Assembly (NCBI RefSeq): GCF_024622195.1
Contig: NZ_JANKBI010000011.1
Location: forward strand, 1-64,000
DNA: 64,000 nucleotides
Origin: Murimonas intestini
GTDB taxonomy: Bacteria; Bacillota; Clostridia; Lachnospirales; Lachnospiraceae
Direction of reading: 5' to 3'
Part shown: in pieces, positions 27,501-34,908 of the stretch
Numbering within the stretch: position 1 is the first letter of the stretch
Layout of the letters: each line of letters opens with the position of its first letter
The notes under the pieces: generated by a model
Database searches by the model: none
Seen by the model: the letters and a program-made list of their open reading frames with translations, nothing else
What the model was told of the DNA's origin: nothing
Position numbers and translations under genes: made by a program

Positions 27501-30500
27501 TAGCCTCACCTGATACTAGTTCTCCTTCATTTTTTAGTCCGTCTGAAAGGCTTCCCGCATTTCTTCCAACAAAACCGCCAACATTTGTGCCTCTTCCTTC
27601 AACAGTTCCGCTTGACTTCACATTTTCAATGGCTCCGCCCTTCATATTGCTTCCCACAAGACCACCGACGTTGCTTCCCATTCCTCTGACACTTCCCGTC
27701 AGTATGCAGTTTTTTCCGCCTTCACTTTTAAGTTTCCCATAATTCTCTGAAACAAGGCCTCCCACATTATCCTTTCCGGTTATGATACCTGATACACTGC
27801 ATCCTGATATTTCTCCTGTCTCTCCATTTACTCCGACAATTCCTCCCACATAGCTTCTGGTATTCTCGCCAAAGTTCCCGGCGTCACAGTTTTTAACTTT
27901 ACCATAGTTAACTTCTACAAGACCGCCCAAATAAGTTCCTTTGCCTGTAACTTCACCGGAATCCTTATTTGAACACGCAGTCAAAGTGACATTATTTTCT
28001 GCAACCCCTATGATTCCGCCTGCAAAGGAATACGTCTTGTCATCTCCAAACTTTAATTCGTCTCCCTTGTCATCAATCAGCCCCGACGCAAGAACTCTTG
28101 TCTTATTCGTTATATTGTTAATATACAGTTCTGTATTCTTAGAACTGTATGCCACAATTCCAGCTGTATATACTGTACCTGTAATCTGGTTCAGTTCACT
28201 CTTGCCGCTTGTTATAGACTCACTGCTGCTGCCGCCGATAATATACATTTTATTGCCTGATGTACCAAAGCTATTCACTTCCTCTAAAGCTTTGCCGGTT
28301 CCTTCTTTTAGATTGACTGACTCCGCTGCTTTTTCCAGGCCTTCTCTCAGGCTCTCCATATCACTGTCCAGAGTCGTCGCCGGAAGAAGGGCATTTATGC
28401 CGATAAAGCCTCCTGTGAACGCACCTGTTGCATTGATGGATCCCAGGAAATTATCTGTATCACATTTCAAAGTAAGATCTGATTGGGACGGCACCAGATT
28501 AGCTCCGGCGATTCCTCCCACGTACCAGCCTCCCTTTACAAGATTGGGACTGGCAATCCTGTCCTTTTCAAAAAAATGCTCAGATGCATTCAGTCCGGCA
28601 TAACCACTGACAAAACAATCACCGGAAATATACCCGCCTGTCACCTTATAGTCTGTAATCTCCGCCTTGACATCATTGTAACCTACAATACCGCCAACAT
28701 AATTCTTACCGGCCGCTACCACAGTTATCCCCTGCATGCTCTTGCTCTTGATAGTCCCATTATTATATCCTGCAATACCACCAACATAACTTCCTGTACC
28801 GCCCCAGACCACAGCTGTTTGGAGAAGAGTCTCACCATTTACAGCAGATGTATCCACATCTGTCCTGCAGTCTTCCACAGTACCGCTGTTATAGCCTACG
28901 ATTCCGCCAGCATATTGCTCTGTAGCTGAGATGATGCCTTCATTAGTCCAGCCCTTTACTGCGCCTTTTTCATTTTTGCCGGTGATTCCTCCTACATACT
29001 CTTCACCGATGACAGTAGCCTGATTCTTCATTCCATTCCCATCCAGAATTACTCTTTCGGCTTCTTTACCATCTGAGCCTGAGCTGTCCTCAGAACTTTC
29101 CATCAGCCCTACGATGCCTCCTACATATCTCTTCCCTATCACATAGCCGCCGCTTGTAGAACACTCTTCCAGAACGCCTCCCAAGCTGTAGCCCACGATG
29201 CCTCCTACATTTATTCCTTTTAGATTTTTGCTAAGTTCTTCTGTATTCTCCCCGGTGCTTAAAGGCGCACTTGTACATGCGGTAAGTTTGCTCCCCGCAT
29301 TATAGCCCAGAATGCCCCCCACATTCTTATTGCCGCTTATTCCTGCTGTATTCTGCAACTGTATATAGGCACGCTCTCCGCCTGCTCCTTCAGTACCGCC
29401 CGTTACACTTTTATCTGCTGCCTCATCCTTTCCTGCAATACCACCAACATTTTCATTTCCGGCCACGCTGCCGCCTTTGACAGTGATCTTCTCCAGTGTC
29501 CCTCTATTGATTCCGCAAATCGTCCCCGTTCCAAAATCTTCCGGTTTAATCTCCTCTCCGTTTCCATCAATACTAGTCTTTTTTGCCGCCCCTTCATCCT
29601 TGCCTTCTTCTTTATCATTTTCTTTGTCAATTAGTATAGCATTATCTACAACAGCATTTTCAATTATAATATCTCTTATTGTTCCATTATTTTCACAAAA
29701 TAGGCCCAGACTACTAAAAGTTTCTGCCCCCATGACAGGCAAATCTGTTTTATCCATATCGTTCTGCACAGAAATGCCAGACGCATCATCTTCTGCAGAC
29801 TTGCCTTCTGTTCTGCTATCTTCCGGTACTCCGTCGTTTTCTGAATCTTTGGGCTCTTCCCCTTCCACCACTTCTTTCGCCTTGCCCAATACCAGTTCCT
29901 GTATGCTTACTTCTTTCTTGCCATATCCTTCATATGTACTGCCTTTTCCCAACATCGGAATAGCCGGGAATGCAGTCTCATTCCCTTCTGACCAGGATAC
30001 GGTATCCCCTTTATCATATACATGCTTAGCAGCCAGTATACCATCTTCGCCCCCCCAGGCAAAGCTCTCTTTTTGTATATAAGTACCAACTGTATTTTCA
30101 GTCTCCCTGAATCGTATATTGAACAGATGTCTGGCATTTCGTACTGAAAATTCTTTATCTTCCATACTGCTGTCTGCGAAATAAGGACTCTCTGAATTAG
30201 ACTGTTTCCATGCACTGGGTTTATAGTTAGCTCCTGATGCCTGTACCCTGGCATAAATTTTCTTACTTGTATCTAACTTCAGCCTGCTGATACTGTAAGT
30301 CCCGTCAATAACATTATAATCAGAACCTTTTGCTGTCTCCGTATCGCCTGATTCTTCCATCTTCTGAACATCTGCCGCCAAGTCCAGGCCGTCCAGCGTC
30401 AGGTAGACAACGTATTTCGAATCTACATAGGCCCTAAAGGTCAGCTCTTTTGTCTTTGCCAGGGCCTTCCCCTCATCGTCATAAAATGTCACAATTGTGG

Positions 30501-31365
30501 TTATTTTATTATTTGATGTCTCCTCCCCTTTTACCAACTGGTTATTGCTGTCCTTTGTATTATTTATATCAAAAGATGCTTTCAACTTTTTCTCTTCGTC
30601 AAACAGCCTGACTGTATAAATCAGGTTATTTGTTAGCACCTTATACTTATTTGTCATGTTAAACCGCAGATCTAAAGTCTCATCATTCACAAGGGTAACA
30701 TCCCCTATGGCAGTCTTTTCGTATGAGGATGGTGCACGCTGAGAAAGAGCACTGCTGTAATAACCAAGACAGATATCTTTTCTGGTGCTCTCACGCCTGT
30801 CACAGATATTCATAACTCCGCCTGAAGAACTGCCCGCTTCTCCACTATATGTAAAGCTGTCCGCCCTGTCACTGTAGCACACGGCATAGACGACACCATC
30901 CATTACATCCATCTCCACACAGATAGATGCACTGAACACTGATTCATCATAAATATAATCGTCCAGCAGTTCATAAAGTGCTTTTCCAAATGGGTCAGAG
31001 GTATCCCCGCCCCTGATCATCAGATAGACCAGTCTGTCACCCGAGACATTCTTGCTCTCTGCATCCTCCGGATCCACCAAAAAAGCTGACGGGTTTACAT
31101 CATGTCCCGTATCCTTGAGCAGTTCTTGCAGATCCTCCAGCTCCCCGCTGGCCTTATAATGCGTCAGCCCGGACTGAGCAGCGGCAAAAATGGTTCTGGC
31201 ATATTCATTGTTCCGCTTATAATTAGCATATTTCTGATATGCCAGTATTCCAAAGATGGACGCCGACAGAACGATCGCCAGTATGGCCAGCGTGACTATC
31301 AGCTCTACCAGAGTAAAACCTTTCCTGCTGTTATTTTTCCTTAAATTTTTACTATTTATTTTCAT
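21502..31365 (-). CDS. Giant prepilin-anchored GLUG-repeat adhesin (3287 residues)
   Basis: One uninterrupted 9.9-kb frame. Residues 1-16 are a basic leader (MKINSKNLRKNNSRKG); cleavage before FTLVELIVTLAILAIVLSA gives a pilin N-terminus with Glu5 intact. About 40-420 is a non-repetitive alpha/beta region. About 565-1900 holds some thirty GLUG-like repeats of roughly 40 residues (type NYVGGIVGYNDV, SYVGGIAGYNNGTI), expected to form a long beta solenoid. About 1945-2085 resembles a discoidin (F5/8C) domain (LYDGTLENKWTG; IQLSDINIYWG). About 2150-3150 looks like a series of fibronectin-like beta modules. About 3160-3287 is a Thr/Glu/Ser/Gln-rich tail with no LPXTG or membrane anchor. GGAG precedes the ATG. 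It heads the pil operon and overlaps the GspK-like gene. Most likely a pilus-tip adhesin; the ligand is unknown. Confidence 0.9.
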   Translation of the reverse strand: MKINSKNLRKNNSRKGFTLVELIVTLAILAIVLSASIFGILAYQKYANYKRNNEYARTIFAAAQSGLTHYKASGELEDLQELLKDTGHDVNPSAFLVDPEDAESKNVSGDRLVYLMIRGGDTSDPFGKALYELLDDYIYDESVFSASICVEMDVMDGVVYAVCYSDRADSFTYSGEAGSSSGGVMNICDRRESTRKDICLGYYSSALSQRAPSSYEKTAIGDVTLVNDETLDLRFNMTNKYKVLTNNLIYTVRLFDEEKKLKASFDINNTKDSNNQLVKGEETSNNKITTIVTFYDDEGKALAKTKELTFRAYVDSKYVVYLTLDGLDLAADVQKMEESGDTETAKGSDYNVIDGTYSISRLKLDTSKKIYARVQASGANYKPSAWKQSNSESPYFADSSMEDKEFSVRNARHLFNIRFRETENTVGTYIQKESFAWGGEDGILAAKHVYDKGDTVSWSEGNETAFPAIPMLGKGSTYEGYGKKEVSIQELVLGKAKEVVEGEEPKDSENDGVPEDSRTEGKSAEDDASGISVQNDMDKTDLPVMGAETFSSLGLFCENNGTIRDIIIENAVVDNAILIDKENDKEEGKDEGAAKKTSIDGNGEEIKPEDFGTGTICGINRGTLEKITVKGGSVAGNENVGGIAGKDEAADKSVTGGTEGAGGERAYIQLQNTAGISGNKNVGGILGYNAGSKLTACTSAPLSTGENTEELSKNLKGINVGGIVGYSLGGVLEECSTSGGYVIGKRYVGGIVGLMESSEDSSGSDGKEAERVILDGNGMKNQATVIGEEYVGGITGKNEKGAVKGWTNEGIISATEQYAGGIVGYNSGTVEDCRTDVDTSAVNGETLLQTAVVWGGTGSYVGGIAGYNNGTIKSKSMQGITVVAAGKNYVGGIVGYNDVKAEITDYKVTGGYISGDCFVSGYAGLNASEHFFEKDRIASPNLVKGGWYVGGIAGANLVPSQSDLTLKCDTDNFLGSINATGAFTGGFIGINALLPATTLDSDMESLREGLEKAAESVNLKEGTGKALEEVNSFGTSGNKMYIIGGSSSESITSGKSELNQITGTVYTAGIVAYSSKNTELYINNITNKTRVLASGLIDDKGDELKFGDDKTYSFAGGIIGVAENNVTLTACSNKDSGEVTGKGTYLGGLVEVNYGKVKNCDAGNFGENTRSYVGGIVGVNGETGEISGCSVSGIITGKDNVGGLVSENYGKLKSEGGKNCILTGSVRGMGSNVGGLVGSNMKGGAIENVKSSGTVEGRGTNVGGFVGRNAGSLSDGLKNEGELVSGEANVGGLVGLQEGTEKLESLENFAKVIAQNGDAGGIIGTSTGGGYEMFLCFNHGSVNAVKSGNVGGIMSTNSEGGLIWKSANYGTLTAGTGDIGGITAVNNGTLQNCNIISESSDKVVISGSANIGGMTAVNNGRVEGSAVRKLNIYNRGGMGAIGGYAGINNGTLEMSFGSASDVNIYAYTDGTSAGGVAGINKGTIGNEEYYTYGQMCQIIVSIQSGDKIQDNVQANMGGIAGINEGEIYGMIFSGSITGNSSQKYGMGGIAGINGTSGGVAASIHDCDLYTDVSKAGAILDIEAGGELSSISNVGGTAGINYQNATISKVEVKYGEIKSKVGYIGGISGSNYGTVTECRLSGTEKSKVEAFSGNIGGLVGINYGTGKVNNSSVGTAWTINATGNSAGDHAMGGCIGYNESGEDIFGLVNEAAVTKTPKGYDENNCHSVAGIIGRQEVKISSTWEIYDCENKGAVSGYARAGGIIGQWKYKGGTVRDCTNTGDISTLGGIAGGILGRFFAMDAGESAVIRNTVNHGAVSATGFVAGIIGDSRGSSNLSVNVVDSVNTGKIKAKSSNSTSAGIVDFKQSGKFTILRCRNYGHSVSPRFSGIVSDVNNDTSPDVNYCFGIASGSVYPIAAANTLSNKSGNNYYFGEDGVMEEPEEKLRIASVAVNGFSNDGDTSALYDGTLENKWTGTSGGGSQKDASIELVFEAPIQLSDINIYWGIEGNTQGKPVTYNYSLKYREEITGEERVIVDKAEVTVNPNEESVMVAHSLENSAKTATVVLELLSVVSDGKDYNKVSINEIEMLGSSGGTQILSAVSGEARAVYSQAKGEGEELKVQEKGENDYTAFSEDRSVIIRNMPLNPNRDPYKSNADLSQEVYNGLDTLIMEQYYQKVFGNSPLDNPSEINGENIGGAYKITWKGDPDAYSTEIYARIYDSIDADTPSAETVIYVTGQTTAFLSIREEWIGKYLGLSVKSKSMSPQPGYDSEEIFANQRYELTAVLPTPEVSFQLTAEEKNEVTYTCVLENAEEYGTDQEYFIKVKSPFIKYENSNEITFSSLTGVFEGVLPVSSSLNSDVNTISAQAKSSNGKSLSRTSTGQTQILWKDKLKENDAYVTFSGFKGVAEDTLEYYMTMGCINSKQLTYRAEYLVYDEILGIWVSRSAAETYVSSGMTGKAVTLKNLPLLPTDMKNIKVRTYPWSSQNDLVKYAYYLARNIEADSIEGLIQAVPEAFAGESEADRLKAGYDVEQNVDGTYNIIYSLLLESPTFANQVKTKTFVENPGRVDSPIIADTYGYEKGWYTFSWDNGTEAAGPYAVKLYGYALDDTEVLVYSQNEVADKQVEVDGSTWKYKRLRLVVTRKGILSGDYVSKLYNSAEVSYDVRLPLDTVDRPGSPQLDEETGKNELIYRITWNGINDEGQLADLKGYSVYATDGTDIQLLAEVTADVDTGSIPTEALIDLDGYEGGIKLSFYIIANAKPDSLLYQDSSTGVMRDFTVPTRLEKPADVAVLTPGYTREDGTMEDGIAAVVFESAGLTVSVPNTDNGIKFVMKAAVYDSPGMNEETGEPLGIRLTDIISDSGLDILSMANNGSSAQYTITGLSRAYAGQYLFLQFRRTSDSAISSKWSDYQWVRLPRVRLDEPQLSQGTVSDTLLEKQNSSAGEIEKEVIVSRPFIEWAQDGLTKNYNIWMKFLGADESMKYPVKLEYINETTFHVTIKETEMDENGNYVIVDKTYEMQPEVTDEQNVNIYSFELKDFSADYNGETEPGTAYSINVPARIQAVVHKRADTGTMEYISYRILLPDMEELHDVKMLRTSYAAVQGTAETDEFYTSSLWEEWVRVQTDQNEIKTNTTVFRNVDSDDKFIVKQTGENYFFMNAAYDENLQESTEEPSSETETETEQTEETSAETEQNQTETSDQTETGGQTEENSQTEESQPSTEPGNENIGPTTEAATEAQTESGTEPPSETNTPVTDGTEAVSVQTESEQQPAPVDETGDGGLSGTEGTT

Positions 31366-31692
31366 GGGCTATACTCCACTTCTATGTATTTTCTAAAAAA
31401 AGGTACACTTATAGAATTATATTCCCATTTTACACCCCAAAGCCTACTAATTCAACTGTTTTGGCATTTCTACAAAGATACTTCATATTTTCATCACATA
31501 TCTGGGAGATGTTGGGTAAATCACATGGAAACCACCACATTGCAAACGGCAGAACGAAAAAAAAGCCAGTGCAGGATACCGCCTTTGCACTGGCATATGA
31601 TAATTACAATAGTATTACTCAAGAACGCTTCGGGGTTCTTGCTGTGAGACGCCTGTCATGCAGAGTATGACATAATACATCTGCACCAGCTC
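31366..31692. other. Intergenic region upstream of the pilus operon
   Basis: No gene is supported here. It holds the terminator of the Rpn-like gene (31557-31594), a small hairpin CAAGAAC/GTTCTTG (31620-31641), and the roughly 190 bp that must carry the start signal of the pilus operon. On the minus strand a TATAAT-like box lies in AATATAATTC about 50 bp before the giant ORF, but no convincing -35 accompanies it. I looked for a cyclic di-GMP riboswitch and did not see one. Confidence 0.6.
31557..31594 (-). terminator. Terminator after the Rpn-like gene
   Basis: GCCAGTGCA (31565-31573) pairs perfectly with TGCACTGGC (31586-31594) around a 12-base loop; the minus-strand transcript then has eight U (31564-31557). 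It separates the Rpn-like gene from the pilus operon, so the latter needs its own promoter. Confidence 0.88.
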
Positions 31693-32637
31693 CTAACCTC
31701 TGCATTTTTGGTCTATCTCCGCATCCGTATCTTTTGGGTTGGCCCGGATAAGGCTGCAGACTTTCTCCACATAATCTACCTTCTGCTCCAGAAGGTCAGC
31801 GATTACCGCAGCCTCATATCCTTTGTTCATTTTAATCCTTATGCAGCGTATAGCCTCTACTGCACGGCCTCTCTCAATGCCCTGGTCTATTCCCTTCTCA
31901 ATCCCCTGCTCAATTCCTTTCTCAAGACCTTCATCAAAAATAAGCTGAGCCACCTTTGTCATCATAATCGCTCCTTTCACATAATCCGCATATTCTTTGT
32001 CTATAACTTTATCCGCAAACGTAATGATTCCTGCCAATGCCTGAATCATTTGGTTTTCATCCGCAATCCCCTTTGCCAGCTCTACCGTATTTTTTACTAA
32101 CTCCTGCTTAGGCTTTTTTCCCTCTACTGTCAGAGGAAGGACTATGATTTCCAGCAGTTCTTCATCATTTAATATCTCACCACTGTTAATTTTAGCCTTT
32201 AGCCTGTTATAGATATGCTCTGTATCCATATCGGTTAAAAATGCCGGTTCAATGCAAAGCTTCATACATCCAAAATCATAAATTTCCGTCCTTATACTTT
32301 GAATATCCGCTGAAAAAATAATAATTAAATGCAAAATAGGAATCTCTGTATTTTCCCTGCAAAATCTCTTCAAAATCCGTGCCACATAGTTTACATACTT
32401 TACAACATCCTCCATGGAGAATGTGCTCTCGTAGTCAATTAATGCAAGGGAATTATCTTCCAGTATAAACAGGTTGTCTAAACGCAATTCATTGGCCTCT
32501 ATAGCCGGAAGATTTGTCGGCTGCGCGTCTCTGATCCTTATATGAGGCAGGCCATAGACCCCCAGGCTCTTATGTTTTAAGGCCTCCGTAAGGAATTTTA
32601 ATGTAACATCCTTATTTTGATATGCAATCTCACTCAT
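31693..32637 (-). CDS. Rpn-family (PD-(D/E)XK) nuclease-like protein
   Basis: A 314-residue member of a family common in Lachnospiraceae and annotated as recombination-promoting nuclease/putative transposase. The conserved NELRLDNLFILEDNSLALIDYES (two short blocks around residues 48-70) fits the PD-(D/E)XK core; the usual ExQ/ExK appears as ES-T here, so activity is uncertain. The C-terminus has the typical EKGIEQGIEKGIDQGIERG-type charged repeat (about 240-262) followed by a helical tail (AVIADLLEQKVDYVEKVCSLI). AAGGAGG precedes the ATG. It stands alone, with a tandem repeat and a dispersed repeat just upstream. A role in repeat mobility is speculative. Confidence 0.78.
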   Translation of the reverse strand: MSEIAYQNKDVTLKFLTEALKHKSLGVYGLPHIRIRDAQPTNLPAIEANELRLDNLFILEDNSLALIDYESTFSMEDVVKYVNYVARILKRFCRENTEIPILHLIIIFSADIQSIRTEIYDFGCMKLCIEPAFLTDMDTEHIYNRLKAKINSGEILNDEELLEIIVLPLTVEGKKPKQELVKNTVELAKGIADENQMIQALAGIITFADKVIDKEYADYVKGAIMMTKVAQLIFDEGLEKGIEQGIEKGIDQGIERGRAVEAIRCIRIKMNKGYEAAVIADLLEQKVDYVEKVCSLIRANPKDTDAEIDQKCRG

Positions 32638-32691
32638 ATTGCTATCCTCCTTATATTATAACGTCCGTCCTGATTTATTACAACAAAAAAC

Positions 32692-32817
32692 TATACACCT
32701 GCGTGCATCCCATAACTTAAATCCTTTCGGATGGGCGTGCTTCGCACGATAAGGTATACACCTGCGCGCATCCCATAACTTAGATCCTTTCGGATGGGCG
32801 TGCTTCGCACGATAAGG
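32692..32817. repeat. 63-bp tandem repeat, two copies
   Basis: Units 32692-32754 and 32755-32817 are the same length and differ at two positions only. Each contains two small hairpins: CATCC...GGATG and CGTGCTTCGCACG. A third unit begins after 32817 (TAT) but is not continued. Confidence 0.88.
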
Positions 32818-33005
32818 TATTATTCCTGCATAGGTATCACCTGATTCATGTTTGTTTTTTAATGGGAAATAAAAGAAATATAATTGAAAAAAAATGAATA
32901 AAGAAAATTTACTTAGAAGGCAGAATGCCTTCCATGGATATATACAGGCTAACAGAATATAAACTGCTTGTCAAGTACTAAAATTCTGCAGAAGAATGGC
33001 CGTTA

Positions 33006-33110
33006 CTATTCACATGACAATGTCCCGCGAGATGTTTTCGTGCCCATTTTGCACGAAAATTCCGGGGAATACAGCACGAAACGGCGTTTTTGCCGTTTCT
33101 GTGCTGCACA
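33006..33110 (-). repeat. Dispersed structured repeat, copy 1
   Basis: The reverse complement of this segment aligns over about 104 bp with 46213-46316. The shared core includes two hairpins, GAAACGGC...GCCGTTTC and TTTTCGTGC...GCACGAAAA, and the string CTCGCGGGAC. It lies just after the stop of the ABC exporter gene. The adjoining 16 bp AATGGCCGTTACTATT (32995-33010) recur at 40015-40030. Confidence 0.85.
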
Positions 33111-33147
33111 AAGCCACTGCGTTTTATACGTTCTGCACAGCAATCCC

Positions 33148-34908
33148 CTACACCGTCTGCTGAAACTGACTGTTATACAGCTGCGCATAGAAGCCTTTCC
33201 TCTCCAGCAGTTCTTCATGCCGGCCCTGCTCGATGATATGTCCGTCCTTCATAACAAGTATGATGTCGGCCTCCCTGATCGTGGAGAGCCTGTGGGCCAC
33301 GATAAAGCTGGTGCGCCCCTTCATCATCTTTGCAAAGGCTTTCTGTATCCTGACCTCTGTCATGGTATCTATGGAGGATGTTGCCTCATCCAGGATCAGC
33401 ATCGGCGGCAGGCAGAGCATGACTCTGGCTATACAAAGGAGCTGTTTCTGACCCTGGGAGATATTTCCCCCGGCCTCGCTCACGGGGGTGTCATACCCCT
33501 CAGGCATCCTCTCTATAAAGCTGTGGGCATGTGCGGATCTGGCAGCCTCTATGATCTCTTCCCTGGAGGCATCCGGCCTTCCATAGGCGATATTGTCAGC
33601 TATTGTGCCTGATTTGAGCCAAGTCTCCTGCAGCACCATTCCGTAATTCGTCCTCAGGCTGTCCCTTGTCATGTGCCTGATGGGAATGTCCGCCACCCTG
33701 ATCTCTCCTGAATCCACATCATAGAACCTCATCAGCAGATTAATGATCGTAGTCTTTCCGCATCCTGTAGGGCCTACGATAGCTACTCTCTCTCCGGGAC
33801 GTATGGAAAGATTCAGGCTGTCGATCAGAGGAGTATCCGGGCTGTAGGAAAATGCTACATTTTCAAGCTCTACCCTGCCGTCAGCCATCTGCGGTGTCAA
33901 AACTACTGCACCTGCATCCTCCGCCACCTGGGGTTCTTCATCAATAAGCTCAAATACCCTGGCTGCAGACGCAACTGCGTTCTGAAATTCTGTCACAACT
34001 CCTGATATCTCATTAAACGGCTTTGTATACTGGTTCGCGTAGCTCAGGAAACAAGTCAGCTGACCCACTGTGATCCCGCCTCTCAGCGCTATGAGTGCAC
34101 CTGAGAGGGCCACACCTGTGTATACCAGTCCGTTTACAAAGCGTGTGGTGGGATTTGTCAGCGAGGAGAAAAATGTAGCCCTCAGGCTGCAGTCCCTGAG
34201 CCTTTCATTGATTTCATCAAACTGCTCCTGCGCCTCTTCCTCATGGGAAAAGGCCTTCACTGTCTTCTGGTTGCCTACCATCTCATTTACCAGAGAGGTT
34301 ATCTCTCCCCTTGTCTTTGACTGTTCCTGGAACATGGAGAATGTCCTTTTGGCAATAAATCCCGCCGTAAACAGTGACACAGGAGTGATGATGACTACTA
34401 CCAGTGTTATACTGAGGTTGATCGTCAGCATGAAGATCAGCGTTCCCAGTATAGTCACCACGCCTGTGAATATCTGTGAAAATCCAAGCAGCAGACCGTC
34501 TGAGAACTGGTCAACGTCTGTGACCACCCTGCTGATGATATCACCGTGCTGATGGCCGTCAATGTATTTCAGGGGCAGCTCTTCCAGGTGATTGAAGGCC
34601 TGTACACGGATATCCTTGATCACATGATAAGTGACTCTGTTATTGCACAGGTTCATGAGCCACTGGGCTGCCGCTGTTATCCCCACCACTATTGCAAACC
34701 TGATGAGTATGGGAACAAGACCGTCAAAGTCCACATTTCCTTTGCCTATGATAAGGTCAATCCCCTGGCCGGTCAGCACCGGTGCATAAAGTGTCAGCGC
34801 TACGCTCACCAGCGCGAATACAAGTGACAGGGCAATCAGATACCAGTATGGTTTTATAAGTTCAAATATCCTGAGATATGTCTCTCTATTACCTTTTTTC
34901 TTTTTCAT
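33148..34908 (-). CDS. ABC exporter subunit, catalytic half of a heterodimer
   Basis: A 586-residue fused permease/ATPase. Six membrane helices lie in about residues 20-310 and the nucleotide-binding domain in about 345-580. Walker A is GPTGCGKTT, Walker B LILDEATSSID with the catalytic glutamate, but the signature is ISQGQKQ rather than LSGGQ. It overlaps the upstream exporter gene by 4 bp. Together they form a typical heterodimeric exporter of the BmrCD/LmrCD or TM287/288 type with one degenerate ATP site. Substrate unknown; drugs or peptides are usual for this class. Confidence 0.9.
   Translation of the reverse strand: MKKKKGNRETYLRIFELIKPYWYLIALSLVFALVSVALTLYAPVLTGQGIDLIIGKGNVDFDGLVPILIRFAIVVGITAAAQWLMNLCNNRVTYHVIKDIRVQAFNHLEELPLKYIDGHQHGDIISRVVTDVDQFSDGLLLGFSQIFTGVVTILGTLIFMLTINLSITLVVVIITPVSLFTAGFIAKRTFSMFQEQSKTRGEITSLVNEMVGNQKTVKAFSHEEEAQEQFDEINERLRDCSLRATFFSSLTNPTTRFVNGLVYTGVALSGALIALRGGITVGQLTCFLSYANQYTKPFNEISGVVTEFQNAVASAARVFELIDEEPQVAEDAGAVVLTPQMADGRVELENVAFSYSPDTPLIDSLNLSIRPGERVAIVGPTGCGKTTIINLLMRFYDVDSGEIRVADIPIRHMTRDSLRTNYGMVLQETWLKSGTIADNIAYGRPDASREEIIEAARSAHAHSFIERMPEGYDTPVSEAGGNISQGQKQLLCIARVMLCLPPMLILDEATSSIDTMTEVRIQKAFAKMMKGRTSFIVAHRLSTIREADIILVMKDGHIIEQGRHEELLERKGFYAQLYNSQFQQTV

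Larger units (their letters stand above)
32638..33147. other. Repeat-rich intergenic region
   Basis: 510 bp without a supported gene, between the Rpn-like gene and the ABC exporter. It contains a 63-bp tandem duplication (32692-32817), a 7-bp-stem hairpin GAAGGCA/TGCCTTC (32916-32932), and one copy of a dispersed structured repeat (33006-33110). Confidence 0.75.

Noticed and set aside
27941..28603. A 220-codon plus-strand frame inside the giant gene, and similar frames at 29477-30082
   Set aside because: These are antisense shadows of a low-stop coding sequence; they lack ribosome sites and sensible protein composition.
21502..31365. The giant frame as an assembly artefact joining several genes
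   Set aside because: One reading frame with uniform codon use, continuous domain order and a proper start and stop; no internal ribosome site or frame change seen.
31366..31560. Possible cyclic di-GMP riboswitch before the pilus operon
   Set aside because: The conserved bases and tetraloop/receptor of GEMM-I or GEMM-II classes are not present on the minus strand.
32692..32817. The 63-bp tandem repeat as a CRISPR array
   Set aside because: Only two units, no spacers and no cas genes.
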